Below, in pieces: positions 1 to 8,500 of a stretch of DNA of 40,859 nt. A program made the position numbers and the translations under genes. The stretch is from Rhodothermaceae bacterium Tc-Br11_B2g6_7. GTDB taxonomy: Bacteria > Bacteroidota > Rhodothermia > Rhodothermales > Salinibacteraceae. The notes under the pieces were generated by a model. The model was not told where the DNA came from and did not search any database. It saw only the letters and a list, made by a program, of their open reading frames with translations. Position 1 is the stretch's first letter; every line of letters starts with the position of its first letter. The DNA is taken from the NCBI GenBank assembly GCA_001564055.1, contig LKNB01000025.1, positions 1-40,859 on the forward strand. Direction: 5' to 3'.

Positions 1-39
1 GTTTTACGATAGTCGGTCGGGGAATGAGGGCGCAGAAAG

Positions 40-60
40 CCAACCATCTTTAGTGGTTGG
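40..60 (+). repeat. left-end subterminal hairpin of the IS
   Basis: Perfect 7-bp stem (40-46 with 54-60) closing the loop TCTTTAG. The right-end hairpin at 1752-1772 has a different stem but an identical loop. In IS200/IS605 elements TnpA binds such hairpins in single-stranded DNA. Confidence 0.75.
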
Positions 61-121
61 ATGAATGCGCGGTCGTGTATGCTGAAACCTTATACAGTTG
101 ACATACGTATAGGGTAGTATT

Positions 122-520
122 ATGAGCAAACGCTGGAAAGTCTCGAACACGTCGGTCTACAACGTCTCCTACCACATCATCTTTTGCCCGAAGTACAGGC
201 GGAAGGTGCTGGTAGAGGAAGTTGAAGAACGGCTGCGCGAATTGCTGCACGAGAAAGCAGACGAACTTGAAATAGAGATCGAAAGCCTTGAGGTCATGCC
301 AGATCATGTGCATATGTTCGTCAAGGCTGACCCGACCTTCGCGCCGCACCATCTGGTTCAGCAGTTCAAGGGCCTCACGTCTCGCCGTCTCCGTCAAGAG
401 TTTCCGTCCCTGAAAAGTCGTCTGCCTTCGCTTTGGACGCGGAGTTATTATTGCGAGACGATAGGCCATATCTCCGAAGATACGATCCAACAGTATATTG
501 CCGACCAGAAGAACAATTAA
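122..520 (+). CDS. tnpA: IS200/IS605 family transposase TnpA (Y1 HUH)
   Basis: A 132-residue protein, the usual size for this family. It is a single-strand DNA transposase that cuts and rejoins element ends through a phosphotyrosine intermediate. The HUH metal-binding motif is visible as PDHVHMFV near residues 60-67. The candidate catalytic tyrosine lies in the C-terminal helix (SEDTIQQYI, near residues 118-126). The conserved N-terminal stretch YHIIFCPKYRRKV is also present. The gene begins 62 bases after the left-end hairpin. A weak AGGG precedes the ATG. tnpB starts 3 bases after the stop, so the two are probably translated from one message. No defect is visible, so the protein may be active. 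Confidence 0.95.
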   Translation: MSKRWKVSNTSVYNVSYHIIFCPKYRRKVLVEEVEERLRELLHEKADELEIEIESLEVMPDHVHMFVKADPTFAPHHLVQQFKGLTSRRLRQEFPSLKSRLPSLWTRSYYCETIGHISEDTIQQYIADQKNN

Positions 521-523
521 GCC

Positions 524-1765
524 GTGTATTTGACGCGCAAGCTCAAATTGGGAAAGGCAGAGCAGCTTGACTGCTTAGCAGAGCGGACGGGCGTGCTGTG
601 GAGCCAGATCACGAAATGGCACTGGCGTTTCGTCCGCAGACAGGGGCATTGGGCGTCCAAGCCTGCCATGCAGCGCTGGCTCTGCCGAGGATACGAGGGG
701 CTGCATTCGCAGAGCGCGCAGGCCGTGGCAGACAGCTTCTACGATGCGCTCTCTTCGTGGCGGAGCAAGAGAGAAGCCTATCCAGACGCGAAGCCGCCGT
801 ACAAACAGAAGCGGTTCTTCAAGACGGTCTGGAAGTCCTCGGCCCTTCGCGTCCGAGATGGGAAACTTCGTCTCTCCAACGGGCGCGGCAGTGATCCCAT
901 CGTGATTCGGTGGCAATGGCCAAAGCCAAAGCGCGTTGAAATCGGATGAGACGGGGAGCAGTACGAGCTTCGGGCGCAGTTCAAGATCGAAGCGCAGTTC
1001 AAGATCGAAGCGCAGTTCAAGATCGAAGCGCAGGTCCAGCCGAAGGGCGATAAGGTAGCTGGCGTAGACCTCGGAGAAGTCCATCTTGCGACCACCTACG
1101 ACGGCGAAAAGACGCTTATCGCCAACGGGCGGCACCTGCGCAGTCTGCGGCGCTACCAGAACAAGTTGAAGGCACGGCTGGACGCCAAAATCGACCGCAA
1201 AAAGCGCGGCTCGAATCGTTGGTGGAAACTCGTGCGGTCGAAGCGAAAGCAACTCTCGAAGATCAAAAACCAAATCCTCGACGTTCTGCACAAGCAATCC
1301 ACCCGTCTGGTGGACGCTCTCCATGAGAGAGGAGTGTCTACGCTGGTGATAGGCGACGTGCGGGGTATCCGTGAGGATTTGGACTACGGAGCGCAGTCGA
1401 ACCAAAAGCTCCATCAGTGGACGTATGCCAAGTTCAGGCATATGCTCGAATACAAAGCCGAACTTCGCGGAATGACCGCGGAGACGGTATCGGAAGCCTA
1501 CACCTCGCAGACGTGTCCAAACTGCCAAGAAAGGCATAAGCCCTCTGGCAGGGAGTACCGTTGCACAGCCTGCGGTTTTGAGTATCATCGAGACGGTGTG
1601 GGTGCTATCAATATCAGAGCAAAGTATCTGGGGTCCGCCCCAGTAGTCGGGGGCATGGCATCCCCCACAGGCTTGCGGTTCGCACCGCACGCCGTGTGTA
1701 GCTCGCTTAGTGGTATCGGTTTAGAGGCCACGTTCGAGGGCGAGAAAGAACCCCACGATCTTTAG
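524..1765 (+). pseudogene. tnpB: RNA-guided endonuclease TnpB, interrupted by one in-frame TGA
   Basis: Reading from GTG at 524, one frame stays open to 1765 except for a single TGA at 947-949; about 413 codons in all, normal for TnpB. The N-terminal part (524-946) holds the helical and WED region. The C-terminal part has the RuvC motifs: AGVDLGEVHLAT (first aspartate), TLVIGDVRGI, and HRDGVGAINI (last aspartate). It also has a zinc finger with CPNC and CTAC pairs. The TGA falls in EIG-stop-DGEQYEL and one G-to-A change from TGG (Trp) would explain it. Shortly after come three copies of an 18-bp unit encoding AQFKIE. A TTG at 1166 could restart translation but would lose the first RuvC aspartate. 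TnpB normally cuts DNA under omega-RNA guidance; here it is probably inactive unless the stop is read through. Confidence 0.88.
974..1033 (+). repeat. in-frame 18-bp tandem repeat (3.3 copies) inside tnpB
   Basis: Three identical 18-bp units at 974-991, 992-1009 and 1010-1027, followed by the first 6 bases of a fourth. Each unit encodes AQFKIE. Identity of the copies suggests recent slippage expansion from one original copy. It lies 25 bases after the TGA that breaks tnpB. Confidence 0.95.
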
Positions 1766-1780
1766 TCGTGGGAGTATGTC
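1612..1780 (+). ncRNA. probable omega RNA (reRNA) overlapping the tnpB 3' end and IS right end
   Basis: In IS200/IS605 elements the TnpB guide RNA is transcribed across the 3' end of tnpB and the right end, and the guide is the flanking DNA. After the last RuvC motif (near 1612) this stretch is rich in short G/C stems: GGGGTCC with GCCCC near 1629-1642, GGGGGC with a run of C near 1650-1668, and TGCGGTTCGCACCGCA near 1675-1690, ending in the right-end hairpin. The translated tail here (after residue IRAKYLG) looks unlike a folded domain, consistent with RNA rather than protein constraint. The 5' boundary is a guess; the guide would begin near 1781. Confidence 0.45.
1752..1772 (+). repeat. right-end subterminal hairpin of the IS
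   Basis: Perfect stem CCCACGA/TCGTGGG with loop TCTTTAG, the same loop as the left-end hairpin at 40-60. It overlaps the tnpB stop codon (1763-1765). Confidence 0.75.
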
Positions 1781-1817
1781 AGTGGGCCTTATGGGGGGAT
1801 AGCGGTTGCGGGTGGTG

Positions 1818-3650
1818 CTACTCGTGCAGCTGCTCAATCACGTCCCCACACCGCAGCATATCCTCCGGCAGGTAGGGGTTAGTGATTTCCTCTTCCCGAC
1901 TGAGCCAGTAGGCCCCGTCCCCATCGAAGGCCATTGGGCAGAACTGCCGGTAAACCGGACCCTCCACCCCGAACTGCTCGATGCTATAGGCCAGCACTTT
2001 CGACAGCGTGTTGAACTCGTGGCGGATGTGCTCCAGCCCGTCGAGGTGATCCAGATGCTCGAGGTGCGTGCGCATCTCGTGGCGGTCGTGCGCCCAGGCG
2101 TCTCGAACCTCGCTGGGCGCGTCGGCGGCGTCGAAGGCGGCGAGTTCGTCATCGAGGGTGCTTAGCGCCTCACGGGCCACGGATTCATCCGACGCGACCA
2201 GCGCGGCGTGCACCTGCTGGTAGGTCTCGTAAATCGCGGTCAGTTGCGCGCGAAAGGCCTCCGGCGTCTCGTCCGTCAGGTCGGAAGGCCGCGCGAACTC
2301 ATGCTCGGCGTGATCGTCAGGCTCGGCATGCTCGTCGTGGTCATTCCCATTGCCGTGGTCGTGGACTGGTACGGCGCCGCTGCCGGGCTCTTTGTTCATC
2401 ATCGCGAGTCGGTCGGCGAGCTGCATCTCGGCGTCGATGCGGAAGGCGCCGTGGGTTACCACCTCTTCGCCTTCTTCCACACCGTCCTCGATCACGTACT
2501 GATCACCGGCGCGGTGGCCGAGGGTTACCTCGCGCGCCTCAAAGCGCGGCGTGTCAGCGTCTGGAACGCGCACGTAGAGGATGGAGCGCGGGCCGGTCCA
2601 GAGCACCGCGCTGGCGGGCACGAGGTGTTTGGCGTCGTCGTCTGCGGCCGACACGGTGCCGTGTACCAGCATTTCCGGCTTGAGGCGCCCGCCGGGGTTG
2701 CTCACTTCGGCGCGGACGCGGGCCGTGCGCGTGTTGGGATTGACCACGGGGTCGATGTAGGTGATGGTGGCTTCCCGGTTGTTGCCGGGATTGGAGCGCA
2801 TCGTAAACTCAAGCGACTGCCCCTCGCGCAGCCACTCCAGGTCTTCCTCGTAGGCCTCAAAGATGACCCAGACGGTGCTCAGGTCGGCAACCTCAAACAG
2901 AACCGAACCTTCCTGCACGTAGGCCTCTCGGGAGACGTTTCGGTCAAGCACAATGCCGGAGACTGGTGAGGTCAGGTTCACGCGTTCCTGCACCTCGCCG
3001 GATGCCTCAATCCGCTGGATTTCCTCATTGCTCAGCTCCCAGAGTTGCAACTTGCGCCGGGCCGATTCCACGGCTGATGGGCTGCGCTCTTCGTGCTTCA
3101 GCGCCTGAAGCAGCTCCCGCTGCGTGCTTATGAGTTCGGGTGAGTAGATCGTCGCCATCGCCTCTCCCGCACGAATGGGTGCTCCTGTGAAGTCGACGTA
3201 CAGATCGCGGATGCGGCCCTCGAAATGAGCGGTGACGGTCGTGATACCCCGCTCGTCCACGGCCACACGGCCCGGAAGCTGTACCTCACGTGTCGGTGCC
3301 TCCACGCGCACTGGAGTCGTTTGCACGTTGGCCAGCGCCATCGCTGCTTCGGTCATCACCATCGTGACCTCGTCACCGCTGTCCTCCAGCTCAGCGGCCG
3401 GAATCAGGTCCATCCCGCAGATGGGGCAGGAGCCGGGCTCGTCGGAGCGGACGGCCGGGTGCATGGAGCAGGTCCAGGTGGTGCCGTTGCCGTTCGCCTC
3501 GGCCGTGCCGTTGTGGTCGTTGTGAACGTGAGCATCCTGCTCTGGCGAATCTTCTAACGGCGACTCGCTTCCCGAGCCCAGCCAGAGGCCGAGTACGAGG
3601 CCGAGCACCAGCAGGAGTCCGGCGCCGAAGATGTGGGTGCGTGAAGTCAT
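1818..3650 (-). CDS. cusB: Cu/Ag efflux RND periplasmic adaptor (CusB-like) with metal-binding domain
   Basis: A 610-residue membrane-fusion protein linking the CusA pump to the CusC channel. Residues 7-24 form the signal anchor. Residues 58-85 form the heavy-metal-binding domain seen at the front of many CusB proteins (TWTCSMHPAVRS then GSCPICGMDL, with paired Cys and Met). The barrel-sandwich and beta-barrel adaptor domains follow (LPGRVAVDERG, then LTSPVSGIVLDRNVSREAYV, later PASAVLWTG). A His/Asp-rich linker near 425-455 leads to a C-terminal DUF3347-like helical domain with a PMAFDGDGAYWLS motif. It is the last gene of the efflux cluster and is separated from cusC by a 307-base repeat-filled gap, so it may have its own promoter. 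The ATG at 3650 is not preceded by an obvious Shine-Dalgarno site. The IS element lies just past its 3' end. Confidence 0.9.
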   Translation of the reverse strand: MTSRTHIFGAGLLLVLGLVLGLWLGSGSESPLEDSPEQDAHVHNDHNGTAEANGNGTTWTCSMHPAVRSDEPGSCPICGMDLIPAAELEDSGDEVTMVMTEAAMALANVQTTPVRVEAPTREVQLPGRVAVDERGITTVTAHFEGRIRDLYVDFTGAPIRAGEAMATIYSPELISTQRELLQALKHEERSPSAVESARRKLQLWELSNEEIQRIEASGEVQERVNLTSPVSGIVLDRNVSREAYVQEGSVLFEVADLSTVWVIFEAYEEDLEWLREGQSLEFTMRSNPGNNREATITYIDPVVNPNTRTARVRAEVSNPGGRLKPEMLVHGTVSAADDDAKHLVPASAVLWTGPRSILYVRVPDADTPRFEAREVTLGHRAGDQYVIEDGVEEGEEVVTHGAFRIDAEMQLADRLAMMNKEPGSGAVPVHDHGNGNDHDEHAEPDDHAEHEFARPSDLTDETPEAFRAQLTAIYETYQQVHAALVASDESVAREALSTLDDELAAFDAADAPSEVRDAWAHDRHEMRTHLEHLDHLDGLEHIRHEFNTLSKVLAYSIEQFGVEGPVYRQFCPMAFDGDGAYWLSREEEITNPYLPEDMLRCGDVIEQLHE

Positions 3651-3715
3651 GGGTACAGGGGTGTTAGCGTCGAGAAGCGTGGGTTAGGAGGGTGGGGCAA
3701 TTAAACCCCTTTCCT

Positions 3716-3764
3716 CGTCGCGTCCGTCCCGGGCGCGACGTGAGACCGTAGCCGTCCCGGCTAC
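3716..3764 (-). repeat. two-hairpin dispersed repeat module, copy 1
   Basis: Read on the minus strand: hairpin 1 (GTAGCCG, loop GGA, CGGCTAC), a 7-nt spacer, then hairpin 2 (CGTCGCG, 11-nt loop with CCGGGACGG inside, CGCGACG) followed by AGG. The copy at 10689-10737 on the plus strand has the same 17-7-25 layout, with a changed but still complementary hairpin 1 stem. This resembles REP/BIME-type elements. Confidence 0.85.
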
Positions 3765-3859
3765 AGATATGGGCATCTTTGGGCCGCAATGGTAGTGCTG
3801 TCCGGTTGTGCATAGCTCTATAGTCATGTGCAGCCGGTAGGGGGACCCCGGTGTTTGCA

Positions 3860-3880
3860 TCGCAGCCGAGACGGCTGCGA
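3860..3880 (+). repeat. single hairpin related to the dispersed module
   Basis: Perfect 9-bp stem TCGCAGCCG/CGGCTGCGA with loop AGA, followed by CGAGG. It shares the CCGAGACGG core and the GCGACGAGG 3' border of the two-hairpin modules, in the opposite orientation to the copy at 3716-3764. Confidence 0.8.
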
Positions 3881-3957
3881 CGAGGGGGTATTGCTTGCAC
3901 GAGGGCGCCACGCCGGCCAGCGGTGTATGCACGTTGATCCATGGGTCTAAAGGCAGG

Positions 3958-5568
3958 CTATCGGTCAGTAAGTCGCAGGTCATGGCCGGCTGGCGGCTGG
4001 GCCAGCAGGGCCTCGATATTGGCGCGGGCCTGGTGCTGCTTGACCTGTGCCTCGATGAGAGCGATGCCGTAATCCAGCATCTGGCGTTGCATGCGGATCA
4101 CCTCATCGAAGGGCGTGCGGCCGGCGCTATAGTCCTCACGCAGCACCTGCACGGCCTGATCGGCGCGCGGGATCTGCCGGTTTCTGTTTAGCTCGATGCG
4201 GCGCGTGGCGTCGTGGTAGGTGTGCAGATAGGACTCCAGCTGAGAGGCCAGTTCGTTCGTTTGTTGTTGCTGGCGAAGCCGGGTCGCTTCCATTCGGGCT
4301 TCAGCTTCTTCCCGCTGCGCCCGATATTTGCCGCGGAAGATGGGGATCTGGATGCTGGCCAGGGCTGTGATGCTCTCATTCATCTCTGGCATCATGCGCA
4401 TGAAGGTGTGGTCGCGGCCCATCACCTGCAGGCCAACCCCGAAGCTGGGCCGTCCTTCAAGCTGGGAGAGGCGGATGGCATCCCGCTCAGCGGCCTGTTG
4501 CTTCTCATAGGCGGCCAGCCCGGGGTTAGCGTCCCGGATGATCTCCATCAGGTCCTCGTCAGACGAATGGTCGTGCATTCCCGCGTAGTGCAAATCCGCC
4601 ATGGGCAATCCATCCGGCAGCGCAATCTCCGCGCGCGCGTCACGGTTTAGCAACTCGTTAAACTCGGCTTGCAGGTGCCGCCCCATGTGGCGCAAGTCGG
4701 CAATGTCTGTCTGGATCTCTTCCTGCTCCATCTCGATGCGTAGCAGATCCACCTGCCCGCCACTCGCGCGAGCGGTCTCATACCGCGTTCGGACTACCGG
4801 CTCCAGGTCATCCAGGAGCTCGATGTGGCGCTCCATAAACCGGATGCTCTGCCGGATGCGGAAATAGGCGAAATATCGCTGATGCACCTCCGCCATCAGG
4901 TCGAGCCATTCCTGCTCCAGTTCGAGCCGCTTTGCGTCTGCTCGGTGATCCTGCTCGCTGCGGCGCGTGCTTAGCGTCCCGAACCACGGCACGCGCTGCA
5001 TTACCGAACCCGATAGCCGACCCGGGATGCTTCCAGCCTGATCGGGCGGATTGGCGAAGAAGCTCAGCGAGAGCTCAGGATCAGGCAGCGATCCGACCTG
5101 CGTTCCAACGTGGGTCTGCGCCCGGTACTCCTGAAAGGTCGCTCGAAGCCCCGGATTTTGCTCCGAGGCCATTTCGAGGTATCCTTCAAGCGGCGCCAGC
5201 ACCGCCGGATCCGGTTGCTCCATCAGGTCCTCGAAGGGGAGCGTGTCCTGAGCGTGGGTGTTCAGGGGGAGTAGGAGCGCAGTCGAGATTAGCAACAGCA
5301 GGGTCAGCACTCCTATGATCCATCGTTCATTTTTTTCTGGATAAAAAAACGAACCAAAAAAATCACGGCTGAGAAGCCTCGGGCTGACGAAGGGCTGCTC
5401 GTCGCTGAAATCAATCGAACTCGCCCTCCTTGCGTCGGGCTCACACATGATTGATTTCGGGCGCTCCTTTCTTCCCTTCGTCCGGGCGCCCGACGCTTCA
5501 AGGCCCGGGGAAGACACACGTTCGGTTGCTGGTCGGTCAAGCATGTCGATAAACGTCATCATGTTCAT
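3958..5568 (-). CDS. cusC: TolC-family outer-membrane channel of the Cu/Ag efflux system (CusC-like)
   Basis: Outer-membrane factor that carries ions from CusA/CusB out of the cell. The long-helix, low-complexity pattern of the TolC family is clear, with paired OEP repeats (QNPGLRATFQEYRAQ early and DANPGLAAYEKQQAAERD later) and the SLPDPELSLSFF motif typical of metal efflux OMFs. The chosen ATG at 5568 overlaps the cusA stop as ATGA and has GGAGG 7 bases upstream. That start gives an unusual tail of about 80 polar residues before the hydrophobic export segment (WIIGVLTLLLLISTALLL, cleavage near THA-QD). An internal ATG at 5448 is the only other start before the signal segment. The extension may be a repeat-derived insertion. 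Translational coupling to cusA is likely. Confidence 0.88.
   Translation of the reverse strand: MNMMTFIDMLDRPATERVSSPGLEASGARTKGRKERPKSIMCEPDARRASSIDFSDEQPFVSPRLLSRDFFGSFFYPEKNERWIIGVLTLLLLISTALLLPLNTHAQDTLPFEDLMEQPDPAVLAPLEGYLEMASEQNPGLRATFQEYRAQTHVGTQVGSLPDPELSLSFFANPPDQAGSIPGRLSGSVMQRVPWFGTLSTRRSEQDHRADAKRLELEQEWLDLMAEVHQRYFAYFRIRQSIRFMERHIELLDDLEPVVRTRYETARASGGQVDLLRIEMEQEEIQTDIADLRHMGRHLQAEFNELLNRDARAEIALPDGLPMADLHYAGMHDHSSDEDLMEIIRDANPGLAAYEKQQAAERDAIRLSQLEGRPSFGVGLQVMGRDHTFMRMMPEMNESITALASIQIPIFRGKYRAQREEAEARMEATRLRQQQQTNELASQLESYLHTYHDATRRIELNRNRQIPRADQAVQVLREDYSAGRTPFDEVIRMQRQMLDYGIALIEAQVKQHQARANIEALLAQPPAGHDLRLTDR
5406..5458. repeat. 10-bp inverted repeat inside the cusC N-terminal extension
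   Basis: GAAATCAATC (5406-5415) and GATTGATTTC (5449-5458) are perfect inverted copies 33 bases apart. The right arm borders the internal ATG at 5448. It lies within the anomalous N-terminal extension of cusC and could fold in the cusA-cusC message. Confidence 0.6.
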
Positions 5569-8500
5569 GTCGTGGCCTCCTCCAAATTGTTCAGCTGCCA
5601 CTCCTTCCACAGAGCGTACAGCACGGGGACGAGGAAGAGGGAGAGCACCTGGACGAGCATCCCTCCGAAAATGGGCACGGCCATGGGCACCATGATCTCG
5701 CCGCCCTTGCCGGGTGCGGTGAGGATGGGGAGGAGGGCGAGGAGGGTGGTGCCGGTCGTCATCAGGCAGGGGCGCACGCGGCGCATCCCGGCGGTGACGA
5801 CCGTCTCGCGCAACTCGGCCAGCGTGGTGGGGTCGTCGCGATCAAAGAGCTGCTTCAGGTAGGTAGCCAGCACCACGCTGTTGTCCACGGCAATCCCGAA
5901 GAGGGCCAGGAAGCCCACCCAGACGGCCACGCTCAGGTTGATTGCCTCCACCTGAAACAGCCCCTGCAGCTCGGTGCCGAGGATAGCGAAGTTGAGGAAC
6001 CAGTCCTGCCCGTAGAGCCAGAGCAGGATAAACCCGCCGGTCCACGCCAGCGCGATCGCCGAGAGGATGATCAGCGCCGTGGTGGTGCTGCGGAACTGGA
6101 AGTAGATCAGCAGGAAGATGATGAGCAGCGTAATCGGGATGATGAGCGCGAGGCGCTCGGAGGCTCGCTGCTGATCCTCAAACTCCCCCGCAAGGCGGAA
6201 CGTCACCCCGTCGGGCACCTGTAGCTGACCGTTCGCGCGGGCCTCGGCAATGGCGTCGCGCGCGTTCTCCGCGGCCTCCACAGACGAGGTGCCCGGCACG
6301 TTGTCGAACGTCACGTAATTGACGGGGAAGGTGTCCTCGCTTCGGATGTTCATCGGGCCCTCGACGTACGCAATGTCGACGAGCTGCCCGAGCGGGATCT
6401 GCGTGCCGTCCGCGGCGGGCACGAGGATGCGGGCGATCATCTCGGGTGTGTTGCGCGTCTCGCGGGCGTATCGCACCCGCACGGGATACCGCTCGCGTCC
6501 CTCCACGGTGGTGGTGAGCGTGCGCCCGCCGATGGCAATGGAGATCACCTCCTGCACATCGTCGATGGTGAGCCCGTGCCGCGCGATCGCCTGCCGGTTG
6601 ATGTCCAGCTCGATGTACGGCTTGCCAGCCATGCGGTCGGCATAGACGGAGCCGGAGCGGATGCCATCCACGCCGCGCAGGATATCCTCCAGCGCAATCG
6701 ACACCTCGTCGATCGTGTCGATGTCAGGGCCGAACACCTGCACGCCGATATTGGCGCGCATGCCCGTCTGAAGCATCACGAGGCGGGTCTCGATGGGCTG
6801 CAGGCGTGGGGCCGAGGTGACGCCCGGCATGTCGGCAGCCTGCAGAATCTCCTGCCATATATCGTCAGACGACTGGATATGGTCGCGCCATTGCCGGTAG
6901 TAGCGGCCGCGGCGATCGGGAATCAGGTCGTCCGCCTCATCGCGCTTGAAACTGCCGTCGTTGTCGACCGCGAAGCGCACGCGCCGGCCGCGCTCGTCCG
7001 TCTTGTACTCGCTCTTGTACTGAATCACATTTTCGAACATGGAGGTGGGCGCGGGGTCGAGGGCCGACTCCACGCGGCCGATCTTGCCGACCACGGTTTC
7101 CACCTCGGGGATGGAGGCCACGCGCATATCCATGATGCGCACCTGCTCCACCGCTTCTTCCATGCCGGCGTGCGGCATCGTCGTCGGCATCAGCAGGAAG
7201 GAGCCCTCGTCGAGCGTGGGCATGAACTCGCGGTCGAGCCCGGGGAAGCGATCAGAGGCCGCCTGCCAGGGGCCGGTTTCGGTAACGTCGACGCCCACCT
7301 GCTGCAGCGGCCACGAGACCGGCTGCATCGTGCTATCGAACCCGCGCCAACTCAGGAGCGCTACAAACAGCAGCACGAGCGGGATGCTCAGAAACAGCGC
7401 CTTGTGCTCCAGAAAATAGCGGAGCATTGGCTCGTAGTAGTGCTGGAAGATGAGGAAGGAGCCGAGGACGATGACCACGGCCAGGATCACAAACAGCGCG
7501 CTCGCAACGATCGGATTTTCCGGGCCGAGGGGGAGCCACAGATCCGCCAGCAGCCAGCTGATGCCGAGCACGATGATGCCTACGGCCAGCCACGGATGCC
7601 ACCTCCGGAGTTGCTCCGGTGGCACGACCGTCTGCTGATCGGCGAACTGCACCGCAAGGTTGAGGATACCGAGCCCCAGCAGCACAAGTCCAGCCCACGG
7701 CATGTAGAAGAGGAGTGCGAGGCCGGCAATCACAAGCGCGCCGTTCCGCAGAATCTGCCAGCGATCCGCACCCATCGTTCGGGTGAAGAGCCAGTGCGCG
7801 AACGGCGGAATCAGGGCAATGGTGAGGATCAGCGCCGCCACCAGCACAAACGTTTTCGTCCACGCCAGCGGCCCGAAGAGGCGCCCCTCGGAGGCCTGCA
7901 GCATGAAGACCGGCAGGAAGCTGACAATGGTGGTGGTGAGGGCAGTAATCACCGCCGGACTCACCTCGCTGGCTGCTTCGAAGATCACGCCCCGCAGCGA
8001 TTCGCCTTCGAGCGCCTCATCCAGATGCCGGAGCATGTTCTCCGTCATGATGATCCCCATGTCCACCACCGTACCGATGGAGATGGCAATACCGGCCAGC
8101 GCCACCACGTTGGCATCCACGCCCACGTAGCGCATCATGATGAACGACATCAGCACCGCCACTGGCAGCAACGCTGACACGATGAACGACGCCCGGAGGT
8201 GCATCACCATCACCATGATCACGATGATGGTGATGAGGATCTGCAGCGAGAGCGCTTCCTCAAGCGTACCGAGGGTTTCGTAGATCAGCCCCGTCCGGTC
8301 GTAGAACGGCACGATCTGAACGGTGGAGACGGTGCCATCCGCCAGCGTCTTCGACGGCATGCCCGCCTGCAGCTCCTCGATCTTTTCGTTGACGTTCTGA
8401 ATCACTTCCAGCGGATTCTCGCCGTAGCGCGCCACCACGACGCCACCCACGGCCTCGGCGCCTGCTTTATCGAGCATCCCACGACGCTGCGCCGGACCGA

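Larger units (their letters stand above)
30..1780 (+). mobile_element. IS200/IS605-family element carrying tnpA and a broken tnpB
   Basis: A Y1 HUH transposase gene and a tnpB gene run in the same direction between two short hairpins. The left hairpin (40-60) has arms CCAACCA/TGGTTGG; the right one (1752-1772) has arms CCCACGA/TCGTGGG. Both enclose the same 7-nt loop TCTTTAG, as expected for the subterminal palindromes this family's TnpA recognises. These elements have no terminal inverted repeats and make no target duplication, so the exact cleavage points cannot be read; the stated ends are approximate. The right end lies about 40 bases beyond the 3' end of cusB, so no gene seems interrupted. 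The tnpB stop codon suggests that TnpA-driven mobility may persist while TnpB function is lost. Confidence 0.85.
3651..3957. other. intergenic gap between cusC and cusB, filled with palindromic repeats
   Basis: 307 bases without a convincing gene. It holds a two-hairpin repeat module on the minus strand (3716-3764) and a related single hairpin on the plus strand (3860-3880). Short open frames here read through the hairpins and have no coding character. Confidence 0.7.

Noticed and set aside
98..103. TTGACA as a -35 box for tnpA
   Set aside because: The ATG is at 122, too close to leave room for a -10 and a transcript start upstream of it.
974..1033. The 18-bp repeats as a CRISPR array
   Set aside because: The units are directly abutting with no spacers and lie in frame inside tnpB, so they are a coding tandem repeat.
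575..1690. A long minus-strand open frame (371 codons) across tnpB
   Set aside because: It is antisense to clear TnpB coding sequence with RuvC and zinc-finger motifs, has no recognisable family, and reflects the GC-rich frame.
6576..8177. A 533-codon plus-strand open frame inside cusA
   Set aside because: It is antisense to the conserved CusA pump. Its His/Arg-rich, low-complexity protein is typical of a shadow frame.
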